64,000 nucleotides of DNA, from the NCBI GenBank assembly GCA_963700865.1, contig CAVOZC010000002.1, positions 186,001 through 250,000 of the forward strand, in the 5' to 3' direction. This DNA is from CAVOGJ01 sp963700865. GTDB taxonomy: Bacteria; Planctomycetota; Planctomycetia; Pirellulales; Pirellulaceae. Under the pieces are notes generated by a model. It was not told the origin of the DNA, did not search any database, and saw nothing but the letters and a program-made list of their open reading frames with translations. Positions 56,443 through 64,000 of this stretch are shown here, in pieces (the first letter of the stretch is position 1; each line of letters begins with the position of its first letter). The translations under genes and the position numbers were made by a program.

Positions 56443-56805
56443 TCGGCCGTTTCCGCCGGGCCGCTGAGGAGTGACGTCAGTTGCCGATCGAATTGGCCAC
56501 GGGTGAGGACTTGATCGCAGCAGGTAGCGGCCTGCTGCAGTGCGGTGGCCTGCACGTGCGGGCCGTAGGCCAGAATGCGGGGTGGCGATGAACGCTCCCG
56601 CAGCGGAGCCGACGAGGGCGTCGAGACGGCCGCGGACGGCGGCATGCGTCAGATCAAGGATGACCAACTCCAGGTCGGTCGCTTCCGAAATCGATCGCAG
56701 CTGGTCCGCATTCAGGCAAATCGTTAACTGGCTCCCCACCTGCTCAGCCGCGGCGCGGACTTTCGATCCAAAGAATAAGTCCTGAGACAGCAGCGCGACA
56801 TGCAT
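56439..56805 (-). CDS. Small receiver-like (response-regulator fold) protein, frameshifted
   Basis: The ATG at 56805 gives HVALLSQDLFFGSKVRAAAE, a first beta-alpha unit like a receiver domain, then LELVILDLTHAAVRGRLDAL with an Asp at the end of the third strand. Near 56600 the frame shifts by one, and the matching remainder is in the next frame: LRERSSPPRILAYGPHVQAT, then CDQVLTRGQFDRQLTSLL. Restored length is about 121 residues. The last strand-helix pattern is typical of CheY-like folds, but the acidic pair and the conserved Lys are not clearly present. It follows the DUF6800 gene by 19 bp and converges tail-to-tail with uvrC (4-bp overlap). Function unknown. Confidence 0.65.
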
Positions 56806-56824
56806 CGGATCGACAGCGAACGTC

Positions 56825-57010
56825 TTAGCGGTCGCCCAGTTCGAGGGCTTCAATCAGTACCGCGGCACCTGGGGTCATCCGGCGGAGCTTTTCCGCCAGA
56901 TGCTGCTTCTCCGAAACCGTGGCTTTCTCGACGCGTTTCTTGATCATGGAAAGCTTCTTGCGACGTTGCCTTCGCTGCTTGATCTCTTTTTGCCGTTCGC
57001 TACAACCCAC
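56825..57010 (-). CDS. DUF6800-like small basic protein
   Basis: 61 residues, very basic N-terminal half (MGCSERQKEIKQRRQRRKKL), then SMIKKRVEKATVSEKQHLAE and TPGAAVLIEALELGD. The layout (RRxRRKKL, a helix starting at SEK, then TPGAExxI) fits a family of short proteins known to me only from planctomycetes (DUF6800). Function unknown; nucleic-acid or ribosome contact is a guess from the charge. The ATG at 57010 lies downstream of the sigma-factor gene on the same strand. Confidence 0.7.
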   Translation of the reverse strand: MGCSERQKEIKQRRQRRKKLSMIKKRVEKATVSEKQHLAEKLRRMTPGAAVLIEALELGDR

Positions 57011-57157
57011 TGGAGACTCCCGTCGCTCGTGAAAAAAATCGTTGCGTAATATCCGGGTCCAGCATCCGCCAGAGAAGCGGCTTGCGGAGCCTTAGAATTT
57101 AGCAATCACCGGCGGTCGGGTCAACGATGACCGCCGTGGAGACGACCCGGAGCAGGC

Positions 57158-58099
57158 CTATTCAAGCCCCGGATCGGTCAGCCCGAAGTCGGTCGCCAGC
57201 TCATAGAGCTTGCGAAGGGCTCGCATCTCGAGTTGTCGAACGCGTTCCTTCGAGACGCCCAGGTGCTCTCCCAAGCGGGCAAATGTCGGCTTGGCACCAA
57301 TGTCCTCCATGCCGTACCGTGCCCTGACGATGAACTGCTCTCGGTCGTCGAGATTTTCTAAAAGCGACGTCACGGCGGCGTTCAGCGACATGATCTCATT
57401 TTCGCCCCGCAGCCCGTCATCACTCGACTCCTCCTCCTGATCCAAAATCATCGCCGCCCCCGTGGTGAAACGGGAACGATCGCGATGAGCCCGTCGGACT
57501 ACCCGCAACGCCTCACGCCGAATGGCCATCGTGGCATAAGTGCTGAAGCGAAAGCCACGATCGAAATCGAACTTTTCAATCGTTTTCAGGGCACAGTCGA
57601 TGCCTTCGCTGAGCAAATCGTCGAACGAGACGTGATCGTCGGCAAAAGACTTGATAATTGAGACGACCAGACGCGTGTTGGCGTGCAGGATCTCGTTGCG
57701 AACCCCAATCGCTTCCGACAAGAGTCTTCGGATCTCGTCGAGTTTCCGCTTGTTCGGTCGCGCTTCATCCAAGGTGCTGCGAATGGCGTTGGCACGAAAC
57801 TTCAAATAGTTCATGCGGCAAAAGAGAGCCTTTTCCTGCGGGGGGGTCAGCAGTGGAGCTGAGCAGAGTTGGGCAAGGTGTGCGGGCATTCCCGCCGGCA
57901 CGCGGGTTGGCTTGGCGTTCGACGACGCGGCATCCATCCGTCGAGCCAGTTCGGCATGGGAACGTTCCATGAACCGCGCGTTCGGAATGAAGCTGATCTC
58001 AGTCGCGAGCATCTCCCTGGTCTGCCGTATCAGCTCTCGGCGAGACATTCGCGGGGCGGCGTTGTTGCGGGAACTCTTAGACGGTGCGGCGGAAATCAT
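57158..58099 (-). CDS. RNA polymerase sigma factor, sigma-70 family
   Basis: 313 residues from the ATG at 58099. An Arg/Lys-rich N-terminal part contains SRRELIRQTREMLATEISFI. Region 2 is clear: VRNEILHANTRLVVSIIKSF, VSFDDLLSEGIDCALKTIEK and FDFDRGFRFSTYATMAIRRE (regions 2.1-2.4). At 2.4 the usual WWIRQAI is replaced by MAIRREALRVVRRAH, which should change -10 recognition. Region 4 is a helix-turn-helix (TFARLGEHLGVSKERVRQLE, then MRALRKL). Region 3 is short. It resembles the planctomycete-type sigma factors that sit beside RpoD. Its regulon is unknown. Confidence 0.88.
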   Translation of the reverse strand: MISAAPSKSSRNNAAPRMSRRELIRQTREMLATEISFIPNARFMERSHAELARRMDAASSNAKPTRVPAGMPAHLAQLCSAPLLTPPQEKALFCRMNYLKFRANAIRSTLDEARPNKRKLDEIRRLLSEAIGVRNEILHANTRLVVSIIKSFADDHVSFDDLLSEGIDCALKTIEKFDFDRGFRFSTYATMAIRREALRVVRRAHRDRSRFTTGAAMILDQEEESSDDGLRGENEIMSLNAAVTSLLENLDDREQFIVRARYGMEDIGAKPTFARLGEHLGVSKERVRQLEMRALRKLYELATDFGLTDPGLE

Positions 58100-58355
58100 C
58101 GGCTCTATCCTGTCGAAACGCGGTTGGTCTGGGGGGAAACCGCAACCCAGCCCGTCCGATAACGGCAGGAGCAGTGGATCGAAGGCAACGCGGCAGAGAG
58201 ACCGCTCGGGGACGATCGCCACCGTCAGCGCTGCCGGCCAGCGGCGCGTGCCGGTGCGGCAGCTAGAAAAAAACGAATGATTTTGTTTGACATTGCTGCG
58301 GCCGCGTGGTGATGAGCGGGCCGCAGTCCGTGGGGCAGGCGGCAACCGCGCGCGG

Positions 58356-58808
58356 TTACTCAACAGCCTTGCGGAGAAACCAGCGGGTGGCCCATTTGCG
58401 ATAGGTAAACATCAGCCACAGGTTGGGGCGCGAGAACAGCAGTCGCGTGACCCAGCCCCAGGGGCCGGGTCGGTGTTCAAACTCGATGTGTTCGCTGACT
58501 TGCGTCTGGTCGGGTCCTTGTTCGCGGAAGGTGTGGGTATGCTCCCACTTAGCGGCGGGACCTTCCGCCTGCACATCCGTGAATCCATTCGCATGCACGT
58601 TTCGATGCACCGCTTTCCAGCGCAACGGGAGCGGTCCCACCCAGAGAGTGAATTGCGAGACGGAACCCTCGCTGAGTGGCTCGATCGAACGCAATTGCAC
58701 GATGGTGGGTGGGGGCGTGAGCCGCTTGAGTGCGCTCGTATCGTGATGAAACCGCCGCACGGCTTCGATGGGTGCTTCGACGAGAAAGTCGTAGTCGAAT
58801 ACAGGCAT
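58356..58808 (-). CDS. SRPBCC-family (START-like) protein
   Basis: 150 residues, MPVFDYDFLVEAPIEAVRRF at the start and the strand/helix pattern of the Bet v1/polyketide-cyclase fold. The family-type block VGPLPLRWKAVHRN follows, then WEHTHTFREQGPDQTQVSEH, EFEHRPGPWGWVTRLLFSRP and a C-terminal helix. These are small hydrophobic-ligand binders of unknown physiological ligand. Its ATG overlaps the stop of the redoxin-like gene by one base (TAATG), so the two are translated together. Confidence 0.75.
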   Translation of the reverse strand: MPVFDYDFLVEAPIEAVRRFHHDTSALKRLTPPPTIVQLRSIEPLSEGSVSQFTLWVGPLPLRWKAVHRNVHANGFTDVQAEGPAAKWEHTHTFREQGPDQTQVSEHIEFEHRPGPWGWVTRLLFSRPNLWLMFTYRKWATRWFLRKAVE

Positions 58809-59461
58809 TAGGGTGCTTTCGGCTCGACCTGTCCCGCTGGCTGGCGTTGCAGGTAGTAATCGAGTGCCTGATTCAGATCGCGTGCGGTTCCTGCGGAAAA
58901 TTCGATATCCATCCAGAGGATCTTTCCATTGGCATCGAGCAGATACAGCCGCGGCGACTTGCGAGTGGCCAGTTGACTCCAGAGCAGATCCTCAGGGTCG
59001 CGGAGGGTGAGGATTCCCTGGCTGTGTTTCTCGGCAGCCGCCTGCAGGACGGGGATCGCATCCCCGCGATTGACAGCGATGACGGCCAGTCCCCGGGGAC
59101 CGCGATCGCGGAGAAATTCAGGTCGCAAGGCGGCATAGGCCGTGCGTCCTGCCACCCTTTGATCGGACCAGACAAGGACCAGGGTCAGCCGCGGGCCGTA
59201 AGCTTCGGCGAGCGAAATGGTCTGTCCGGCCAGATCGGATAAGGCGGCGTTCGGAAATGGCTCTCCTACGCCAAGCTTGTTGGTGGCGGCGTGATCATGG
59301 CTGAAGTGCACGCTCGGTGGCGTTAAGACCGGTTTGGCGGAGGCGTCTCCGCCGCCAGGAGCCGCCGGCAGTGGCGGCCCTGGTGGGGCCGCCTCCTGGC
59401 CTGCTGCCTGCCGCAGGACGAGCCAGCCGCAGACGCCGATCCACACCAGCATTCTTTGCAA
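58808..59461 (-). CDS. Secreted thioredoxin-fold protein lacking the CxxC motif
   Basis: 217 residues. The signal peptide is MQRMLVWIGVCGWLVLRQAA, then GQE. A Pro/Gly-rich linker follows, then an AhpC/TlpA-like fold: LGVGEPFPNAALSDLAGQTI (strand and the redoxin start), LTLVLVWSDQRVAGRTAYAA, RGLAVIAVNRGDAIPVLQAA, and PRLYLLDANGKILWMDIEFS. In TlpA the strand ending VLVW is followed by AxWCxPC; here it is SDQRVAGR, so there is no redox-active cysteine pair. It probably binds or senses rather than reduces disulfides. Coupled to the SRPBCC gene. Confidence 0.78.
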   Translation of the reverse strand: MQRMLVWIGVCGWLVLRQAAGQEAAPPGPPLPAAPGGGDASAKPVLTPPSVHFSHDHAATNKLGVGEPFPNAALSDLAGQTISLAEAYGPRLTLVLVWSDQRVAGRTAYAALRPEFLRDRGPRGLAVIAVNRGDAIPVLQAAAEKHSQGILTLRDPEDLLWSQLATRKSPRLYLLDANGKILWMDIEFSAGTARDLNQALDYYLQRQPAGQVEPKAP

Positions 59462-59592
59462 GATTCATCTCCTTACAAGGGGCGACGGTTGACCGCTCCG
59501 CGGCCGGGAACGGCCTGAATTCTAGCTGGCGAAATGGGCCGAGTCACCCTCGGTTCTCGTCCTTCGAGTTGAGATTCGGCACCGATTGTGGG

Positions 59593-59982
59593 TCAATCCT
59601 CAATTACCATCCAATCGGGCATGCGACGGACCTGACCGGTCCGGTCCACACAAGCCAGCGTACTGGCGCCCTTCGCCAACAGCTTCGAGTCCCGAAGAAC
59701 TTCATAGGATTGGTCGCAGTGCGCCGGCGTGATCCGCAGCAGCTTGGTGCGGAGCGTCAACAGGTCATCGTAGCTGGCAGGGGCAATGTATTGGCACTCA
59801 ATTTTATGCACCACGAGCAGGATGCCTTCTTCCTCCAATTTGCCGTAATCGTACCCGGCGGCCCTCAACATCTCGACTCGTCCCATCTCGAAGTAGGTGA
59901 AATAGTTGGCGTGGTGGACTCGACCCTGGGCGTCCGTTTCTTGGTAACGAACGCGAAACTGGATTTCGTGGATACGATGCAT
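59593..59982 (-). CDS. Hotdog-fold acyl-CoA thioesterase (YbgC/FadM-like)
   Basis: 129 residues from the ATG at 59982. The catalytic block FRVRYQETDAQGRVHHANYF is the 4-hydroxybenzoyl-CoA-thioesterase-type signature (YxETDxxGxVxxxNY), with the nucleophilic Asp or its helper present. FEMGRVEMLRAAGYDYGKLE, CQYIAPASYDDLLTLRTKLL and STLACVDRTGQVRRMPDWM are the following strands. It hydrolyses acyl-CoA or acyl-ACP of unknown chain length. It stands alone, facing away from the ACT-domain gene. Confidence 0.9.
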   Translation of the reverse strand: MHRIHEIQFRVRYQETDAQGRVHHANYFTYFEMGRVEMLRAAGYDYGKLEEEGILLVVHKIECQYIAPASYDDLLTLRTKLLRITPAHCDQSYEVLRDSKLLAKGASTLACVDRTGQVRRMPDWMVIED

Positions 59983-60049
59983 CGGTGAAAATGTCGCTTG
60001 GAGGGAGGGGGAAGGGGGTGGCTCGGCGGGGCGGTCGCCCCGACCAAAG

Positions 60050-60078
60050 TTGACCCAAATTCTGTAATGACTTATAGT
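60050..60078 (+). promoter_or_regulatory. Sigma70-type promoter upstream of the ACT-domain gene
   Basis: TTGACC (60050-60055), a 17-bp spacer and TATAGT (60073-60078). Spacing is ideal and each box has five or four of six consensus bases. It lies 71 bp before the ATG of the ACT protein and is the best promoter seen in the window. Confidence 0.75.
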
Positions 60079-60148
60079 TACCGCACTTTCGAGCCGCCGG
60101 AAACCGGCGTGCGTCAGTGGCCAGCGGCTTTTGGGGGAGTGCCAGATC

Positions 60149-60640
60149 ATGAGCACCGGCGAGGGGAACGGGACAGACTATGCCACCATGCGGGGGCGCG
60201 ACTACCCGACGATTCGACAGTTCACCGTATTTTTGGAGAATCGGGTCGGTCAACTTCTGGAAGTCGTGCGGCGATTCGAGGGGAGCAAAGTCCGTATTGT
60301 GGCTCTTTCCATCAGCGATTCGTTTGAATGCTGCTTCGTCCGATTTCTGCTCAGTCATCCCGAACAGGGCCGCGAGATCTTGGAACGAGCCGGTTTGGCG
60401 CTAATTGAGTCCGATTTGATCGGCATCGAACTGCCCGATGGTCCCCAACCGCTGCTGCAAGTCTGTACGGCGTTGCTCCAGGCCGAGGTCAACATTGTGC
60501 AGGCGTATCCTTTGCTGATGCGTCCCTACGACCGGCCAGTCGTCGCCGTGATGGTGGACAATATCGAAATGGGACTCGACACGCTGGCCCAGAAAAAGTT
60601 TCGCGTGATCAACGAGGATGATCTGGCGGACGTCGATTGA
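60149..60640 (+). CDS. ACT-domain protein (regulatory, possibly acetolactate-synthase-like)
   Basis: 163 residues from the ATG at 60149, 9 nt after GGGGAG. Two tandem ACT-type units are visible: IRQFTVFLENRVGQLLEVVR with KVRIVALSISDSFECCFVRF, and GPQPLLQVCTALLQAEVNIV with YPLLMRPYDRPVVAVMVDNI. VGQLLEVVRRFEG corresponds to the ligand loop PGxLxxVxxxf, with Val replacing Pro. Such small two-ACT proteins bind amino acids and regulate a partner enzyme. Neither ligand nor partner is shown by the neighbours. It has its own promoter at 60050-60078. Confidence 0.8.
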   Translation: MSTGEGNGTDYATMRGRDYPTIRQFTVFLENRVGQLLEVVRRFEGSKVRIVALSISDSFECCFVRFLLSHPEQGREILERAGLALIESDLIGIELPDGPQPLLQVCTALLQAEVNIVQAYPLLMRPYDRPVVAVMVDNIEMGLDTLAQKKFRVINEDDLADVD

Positions 60641-60689
60641 CGCGGCTCCTGACCCGTTCCGCTGAGTGACTTCCGCTGAGTGACTGTCC

Positions 60690-61391
60690 ATGCCCATCCA
60701 CGTAATTTGCCCCGGCTGCCATTCGCGGTTCCAGGTCAGTGACAAGTTCGCCGGTAAAAGCGGACCTTGCCCCAAATGCAAGGCCGTGATGAAGATCCCG
60801 GACAAATCGGAAGAGGTCGTCATCCACGCGCCCGAGGATGAGGGTCCGAAGGATGCGAAGGGGAGATCGGTACTCAAGCCGATCGAGCGGGAAGAAACAA
60901 AAATCTCCACGCCGATGATCGTGGCGATTGCCGCGGTGGCGATCGTCGTGCCGCTGGCCGCCTTTCTGCTGGGGCGGACATTTCCCAGGGACGCGGACGG
61001 TCGGGTCATTCCCGAGACAGGCGTCTTTGTGGTTCTTGGGGCGGGTGCGGTGATCGTGGCCTTACCGCTGGTACTGGCTGGCTACAGTGTGCTTCGCGAC
61101 GACGAACTCGAGCCTTATCGGGGTCGGGCATTATGGCTGCGGAGTTCGATTTGCGCCGTGGTCTACGCGGGGCTGTGGGGACTGTACTTGTATCTGGGTA
61201 GCATGAACCTTTACAGCCATCCCATGGAAATATACCAGGTCCTGTATGTGCTTCCTTTGTTGATCATTCCCGGAACCTTGGCCGCGCTGGCGACGTTGGA
61301 TCTTGAGCCGACCAACGCCGCCTTTCACTATTGCTTTTACCTGTTGGTTACCGTGGGGCTGCGTCTGCTGATCGGTTTGCCGGCACTGTAA
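60690..61391 (+). CDS. Zinc-ribbon membrane protein
   Basis: 233 residues. The N-terminal MPIHVICPGCHSRFQVSDKF with GKSGPCPKCKAVMKIPDKSE is a four-cysteine zinc ribbon of the type widespread in planctomycetes. A charged linker (EEVVIHAPEDEGPKDAKG) leads to about five membrane helices (MIVAIAAVAIVVPLAAFLLG; VFVVLGAGAVIVALPLVLAG; ICAVVYAGLWGLYLYLG; and two more to the C-terminus). The function is unknown. It lies 49 bp after the ACT gene and 88 bp before the HD gene, so it may be co-transcribed with them. Confidence 0.78.
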   Translation: MPIHVICPGCHSRFQVSDKFAGKSGPCPKCKAVMKIPDKSEEVVIHAPEDEGPKDAKGRSVLKPIEREETKISTPMIVAIAAVAIVVPLAAFLLGRTFPRDADGRVIPETGVFVVLGAGAVIVALPLVLAGYSVLRDDELEPYRGRALWLRSSICAVVYAGLWGLYLYLGSMNLYSHPMEIYQVLYVLPLLIIPGTLAALATLDLEPTNAAFHYCFYLLVTVGLRLLIGLPAL

Positions 61392-61479
61392 TTTCCAATC
61401 TACAAGCCCGGACGGCCCATGGGTTCCGCACTTGCACAGATTCCCGAGTTGATGGCCCTTGAGGCGCAGCGCGCAATTG

Positions 61480-62757
61480 ATGCGGATTCCCCCGGAGCTG
61501 GATGTGCCGCTGACGCCGCGCGTGCGGCACCTGCTGGACACGGCCGAGTTTCGCCGGCTGGCTCGCATCAGCCAACTGGGGTTGGTAGCGCAGGTCTATC
61601 CGGCCGCGCACCACACGCGGTTTGAGCACTCGTTGGGAGTCTATCGGATGGCGCTGCTCTATCTGCAGCGACTGCAGCATGACGATCGCTTCCGCAAGGC
61701 CATTCGCGTCGAGCATGCGGAAGTATTCATCGTCTCGGCACTGCTGCACGACCTGGGACATTGGCCTTTTTGTCATCCGATCGAGGACATGCGGCTGCCC
61801 GGAGTACCCACACACGAGTTGTTCGCCAACAGTTTTTTGCTCGAGGGCGAAATCGCGGATGCGCTTCGCGATGAATGGGGCATCCAACCGCGGGACATTG
61901 TCGCCCTGTTGTCGGAAAAGCCGCGAGATCGCAGCTCGAAGATACTTCGCAGCATGCTCTCGGGTCCGATCGACATCGACAAGATGGACTATTTGCAACG
62001 CGACAGCCTCCACGCGGGCGTGCCCTACGGTCGCAACTTCGACCAGCAGCGGTTGATTGGCAGCCTCTGCCTGAACGCCGCCGGCGAGGGCCTGGCGATG
62101 ACCGACAAAGGCAAGACCGCCGCGGAGATGATGGTCTTCGCACGCTACGTCATGTTCAGCGAAGTCTACTGGCATCATGCGGTCCGCGCGGCGACAGCGA
62201 TGCTGCAGCGGGCCTTTTATCTGCTGCATGGCGATTTGGATCTGGACGCCCTGTTTCGCTTGCCTGAAGCCGATTTTATTGCCGCGTTGCGACGGCAGGC
62301 GGCAGCCGGACCCGCGGCCGATCTGCTGGAAGGGATTTTCGGCAGCAAGCGGCGGCTATACAAACGATGGCTCGAATTCAATCACGCCCAATCTCCCGAC
62401 ATCTATCGTCGACTGGCGCAGCGCGAATATGGTTGGCTGGTGGCTTGTGCCGAGCAAACGGCGAATGTGCTCAGTCACAATTTGGGGCGACGCGTGGCAC
62501 CCACCGAGATCCTGATCGATGCTCCGCCGGTGAAACTGGAGGTCCAATTCCACGTCGATATCCACTTTACGAAGGAAAACCGCTTCCAGCCGCTGCAGGA
62601 GGTGTCTCCGGTCGTAAAGACGCTGGCCCAGCAGCAATTTGACGACTACGTGAAAAGCGTGCGTGTCTTTGTGGCTCCGACGCTGTTGCCCGACCTGAGG
62701 CAGTCATTAGACGGCAGCGAGCTGTTATCGCGGGCCATTGAGCAGACCGATGGCTGA
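61480..62757 (+). CDS. HD-domain phosphohydrolase (dGTPase/SAMHD1-like)
   Basis: 425 residues from the ATG at 61480; a TTG at 61459 would add seven. LTPRVRHLLDTAEFRRLARI, then SQLGLVAQVYPAAHHTRFEH, gives the substrate-side arginines and the first His. SALLHDLGHWPFCHPIED is the HD motif with the extra His, and IDIDKMDYLQRDSLHAGVPY supplies the distal Asp. These residues form the metal site of dNTP triphosphohydrolases and related HD enzymes. It may cleave dNTPs or another phosphorylated nucleotide. It may lie in the same unit as the zinc-ribbon gene. An open frame from an ATG at 61420 overlaps it in another frame and is not taken as coding. Confidence 0.87.
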   Translation: MRIPPELDVPLTPRVRHLLDTAEFRRLARISQLGLVAQVYPAAHHTRFEHSLGVYRMALLYLQRLQHDDRFRKAIRVEHAEVFIVSALLHDLGHWPFCHPIEDMRLPGVPTHELFANSFLLEGEIADALRDEWGIQPRDIVALLSEKPRDRSSKILRSMLSGPIDIDKMDYLQRDSLHAGVPYGRNFDQQRLIGSLCLNAAGEGLAMTDKGKTAAEMMVFARYVMFSEVYWHHAVRAATAMLQRAFYLLHGDLDLDALFRLPEADFIAALRRQAAAGPAADLLEGIFGSKRRLYKRWLEFNHAQSPDIYRRLAQREYGWLVACAEQTANVLSHNLGRRVAPTEILIDAPPVKLEVQFHVDIHFTKENRFQPLQEVSPVVKTLAQQQFDDYVKSVRVFVAPTLLPDLRQSLDGSELLSRAIEQTDG

Positions 62758-62811
62758 GCCGCGCCGCTTGAATCCACCAGCCGCGAGTCGGCGGGGCGTT
62801 GCCCAAACCCG

Positions 62812-63823
62812 TCAGCGGCTTCGCTGCAACCGCAGCCAGGAGGCGGCGCGGGCCCGTGCCGCGGCCTCATCCGCAAACGGGCGGCGACTGAGAAACAGCC
62901 AATCGAGCCATTGCAGACCTGCCATCAGCAGATTGGCATCGTCAAAAATGCGCACCAAACGCTCCTCCTCCGGCGTACACGATCGCAGGGCGGCGTAATG
63001 GTTCCAGCCTCGCTGCCAGCGTGCCTCGTCGTCGTCCGCCAGGCTGCCCAGTAACCGCGACACATCGGCCATGGGCGACTCGATGCGAAGCGCGTCGTAA
63101 TCGACGACGCCCGTCAATTCCTCGTCCGTAAACAGCACATGATCGTGCCAAAGGTCGCGAAGGCACAGGTGTACCGGAAACGTGCGGCTCGCCGCCCAAC
63201 GGAGAGACGCGGCGAGTTGGCCCCCCTGTCGTTGGAAGGCGCCAATCAGCGGCTCGGCCACCTCCCGCGCGAAGGGTTCGACTCCGACCGGTAACGCGCG
63301 TTGCAATTGCTCCGCGCCCGAATGCAGCAGTTCCTCACAGCGGGCCAGTCGGTTCGCGATGCCGGGAGATGCGCCCGCCCGGGTGGTCGCCGCTGCCTCC
63401 GGTGCCAATCGGGCGGCCGCTTGGTGAAACCGAGCCAACCATTCCATCGCCGACCGCAGCCGTGCGTCGGTCGGGTGGGCGTGAAAATCGGCACGGCCCT
63501 GGCAGCCAGGGGGCAAGTTCGAACAGCCCCTCCGCAAGCTCGACAAACGAAGCGCCCGAGGTGGTGGCCAGCGGAACGGCCAGGGAGGGAACTCCCGCCC
63601 CCGCCAAACGCCGTATGCCGTGATGAATCCAGGCCACGCGGTCCGCCGTCGTCCCCGCCGGCCAACGTCGCAGGCACCAACCCGGTTCAGCCCCGATCCG
63701 CCAGAACAGGGCTCCACTGAAGCCACCCGCGCTCGCCAAATACGCACAGGCAGACTCGTCGCCGGGCAGCGTGCCCGGGTAGCAGGCGCGAAGTCGCGAG
63801 AGCGGCAGCTGCGAAAGATCCAT
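62812..63823 (-). CDS. Aminoglycoside-phosphotransferase-like kinase (APH family), frameshifted
   Basis: The ATG at 63823 follows AGGGAAG. The N-lobe has YLASAGGFSGALFWRIGAEP, then WCLRRWPAG, with the Ser/Gly-rich loop. It breaks near 63500 after FELAPWLPG, and an extra G in a GGG run explains the +1 shift. The second frame resumes RADFHAHPTDARLRSAMEWL and carries the catalytic segment VHLCLRDLWHDHVLFTDEEL, with the Asp of the HxD-like motif in RDLWHDH, and the metal Asp in TGVVDYDALRIESPMADVSR. Restored length is about 336. The family phosphorylates small molecules such as homoserine, choline or antibiotics; the substrate is unknown. About 177 bp of non-coding DNA follow to the window end. 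Confidence 0.82.
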
Positions 63824-64000
63824 CGAAATACTTCCCTCATCTGACCCGATCGGCCTAAAATGGAGCTTACCGCCTGCCCCAGCCGCTCCGGCGGTCGCCC
63901 ACCGTAGGGTGGTGACCTATAGTTTTTAACGCAACCCGGCGCCGACGGGCACGACCGGTCGACCGACCTGCCGGGTAGCCTCACCCGCCGTGACCGTGTC

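Noticed and set aside
61420..61625. Plus-strand ATG frame overlapping the start of the HD-domain gene
   Set aside because: It runs in another frame than the conserved HD protein and loses all similarity. A frameshifted true N-terminus is possible but unsupported.
1..64000. tRNA, rRNA or riboswitch genes
   Set aside because: No T-loop-like GTTCGA-type context with a matching acceptor stem, no rRNA-like sequence and no recognisable riboswitch core was found by eye. A covariance-model search could still reveal one.

Overview
This 64 kb, GC-rich window comes from a member of the Planctomycetota, most likely a Pirellulales-type bacterium. The evidence is a secreted protein with the planctomycete extracellular LExRxLLAA leader, PEP-CTERM and dockerin-like tails, a DUF6800 small basic protein, separate CoaC and CoaB genes, and bacterial tetrahydromethanopterin (H4MPT) C1 genes (fae and a methylene-H4MPT dehydrogenase). 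No rRNA, tRNA, CRISPR array, transposase or phage gene was seen.

Layout. 1-5.8 kb: an edge-truncated PEP-CTERM/lamin-tail protein, a broken Nramp-type transporter fused to a dockerin/PEP-CTERM tail, a DUF2934 protein, a frameshifted ComM/YifB ATPase and a very cysteine-rich secreted protein. 6.0-10.5 kb: a one-directional housekeeping run, tpiA-secG-yicC-gmk-rpoZ-coaC-coaB. 10.5-18.6 kb, minus strand: a PQQ-like beta-propeller protein, an M3 oligopeptidase, citrate synthase, a CYTH protein, RdgB, methylene-H4MPT dehydrogenase and Fae. Divergent from these lie an ATP-grasp protein and phosphofructokinase (18.7-21.3 kb). 21.6-26.9 kb: a compact glycoside-hydrolase locus (GH30, GH16-CBM6, GH5) that looks built for beta-glucan breakdown. 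27.0-29.8 kb: a large AddB-like PD-(D/E)XK nuclease. 30.2-39.8 kb: an exopolysaccharide operon with a Wzz-like chain-length protein, a CpsD-like protein without a Walker lysine, two GT4 glycosyltransferases, Wzx flippase, Wzy polymerase, a sugar epimerase and a WecG/TagA transferase. 39.8-47.5 kb: unknown membrane proteins, PolX, a TGS GTPase, a twin SPOR-like secreted protein, ClpS and SerS. 47.8-51.8 kb: a secreted metzincin protease with dockerin-like repeats, followed by a nine-copy 80-bp tandem repeat. 51.7-64 kb: two phosphohexomutases, a short UvrC, a receiver-like protein, DUF6800, a sigma factor, SRPBCC and redoxin-like proteins, a thioesterase, an ACT protein, a zinc-ribbon membrane protein, an HD phosphohydrolase and an APH-like kinase.

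Two points affect everything downstream. First, eleven genes, including essential ones (gltA, gmk, pfkA), are interrupted by twelve single-base indels, several in G or C runs. This looks more like residual sequencing error than real gene decay. Coordinates below span the restored genes. Second, an intergenic repeat family links the 51 kb array to a dispersed copy near 18.0 kb. It is a 52-bp element, with perfect CGTGGCTG/CAGCCACG ends in the dispersed copy, and seems to have been amplified into the tandem array.

The most unusual items are the transporter-dockerin-PEP chimera, the repeat family, a GH16 whose catalytic nucleophile glutamate is glutamine, and the Walker-lysine-less CpsD-like protein inside an otherwise intact polysaccharide operon.
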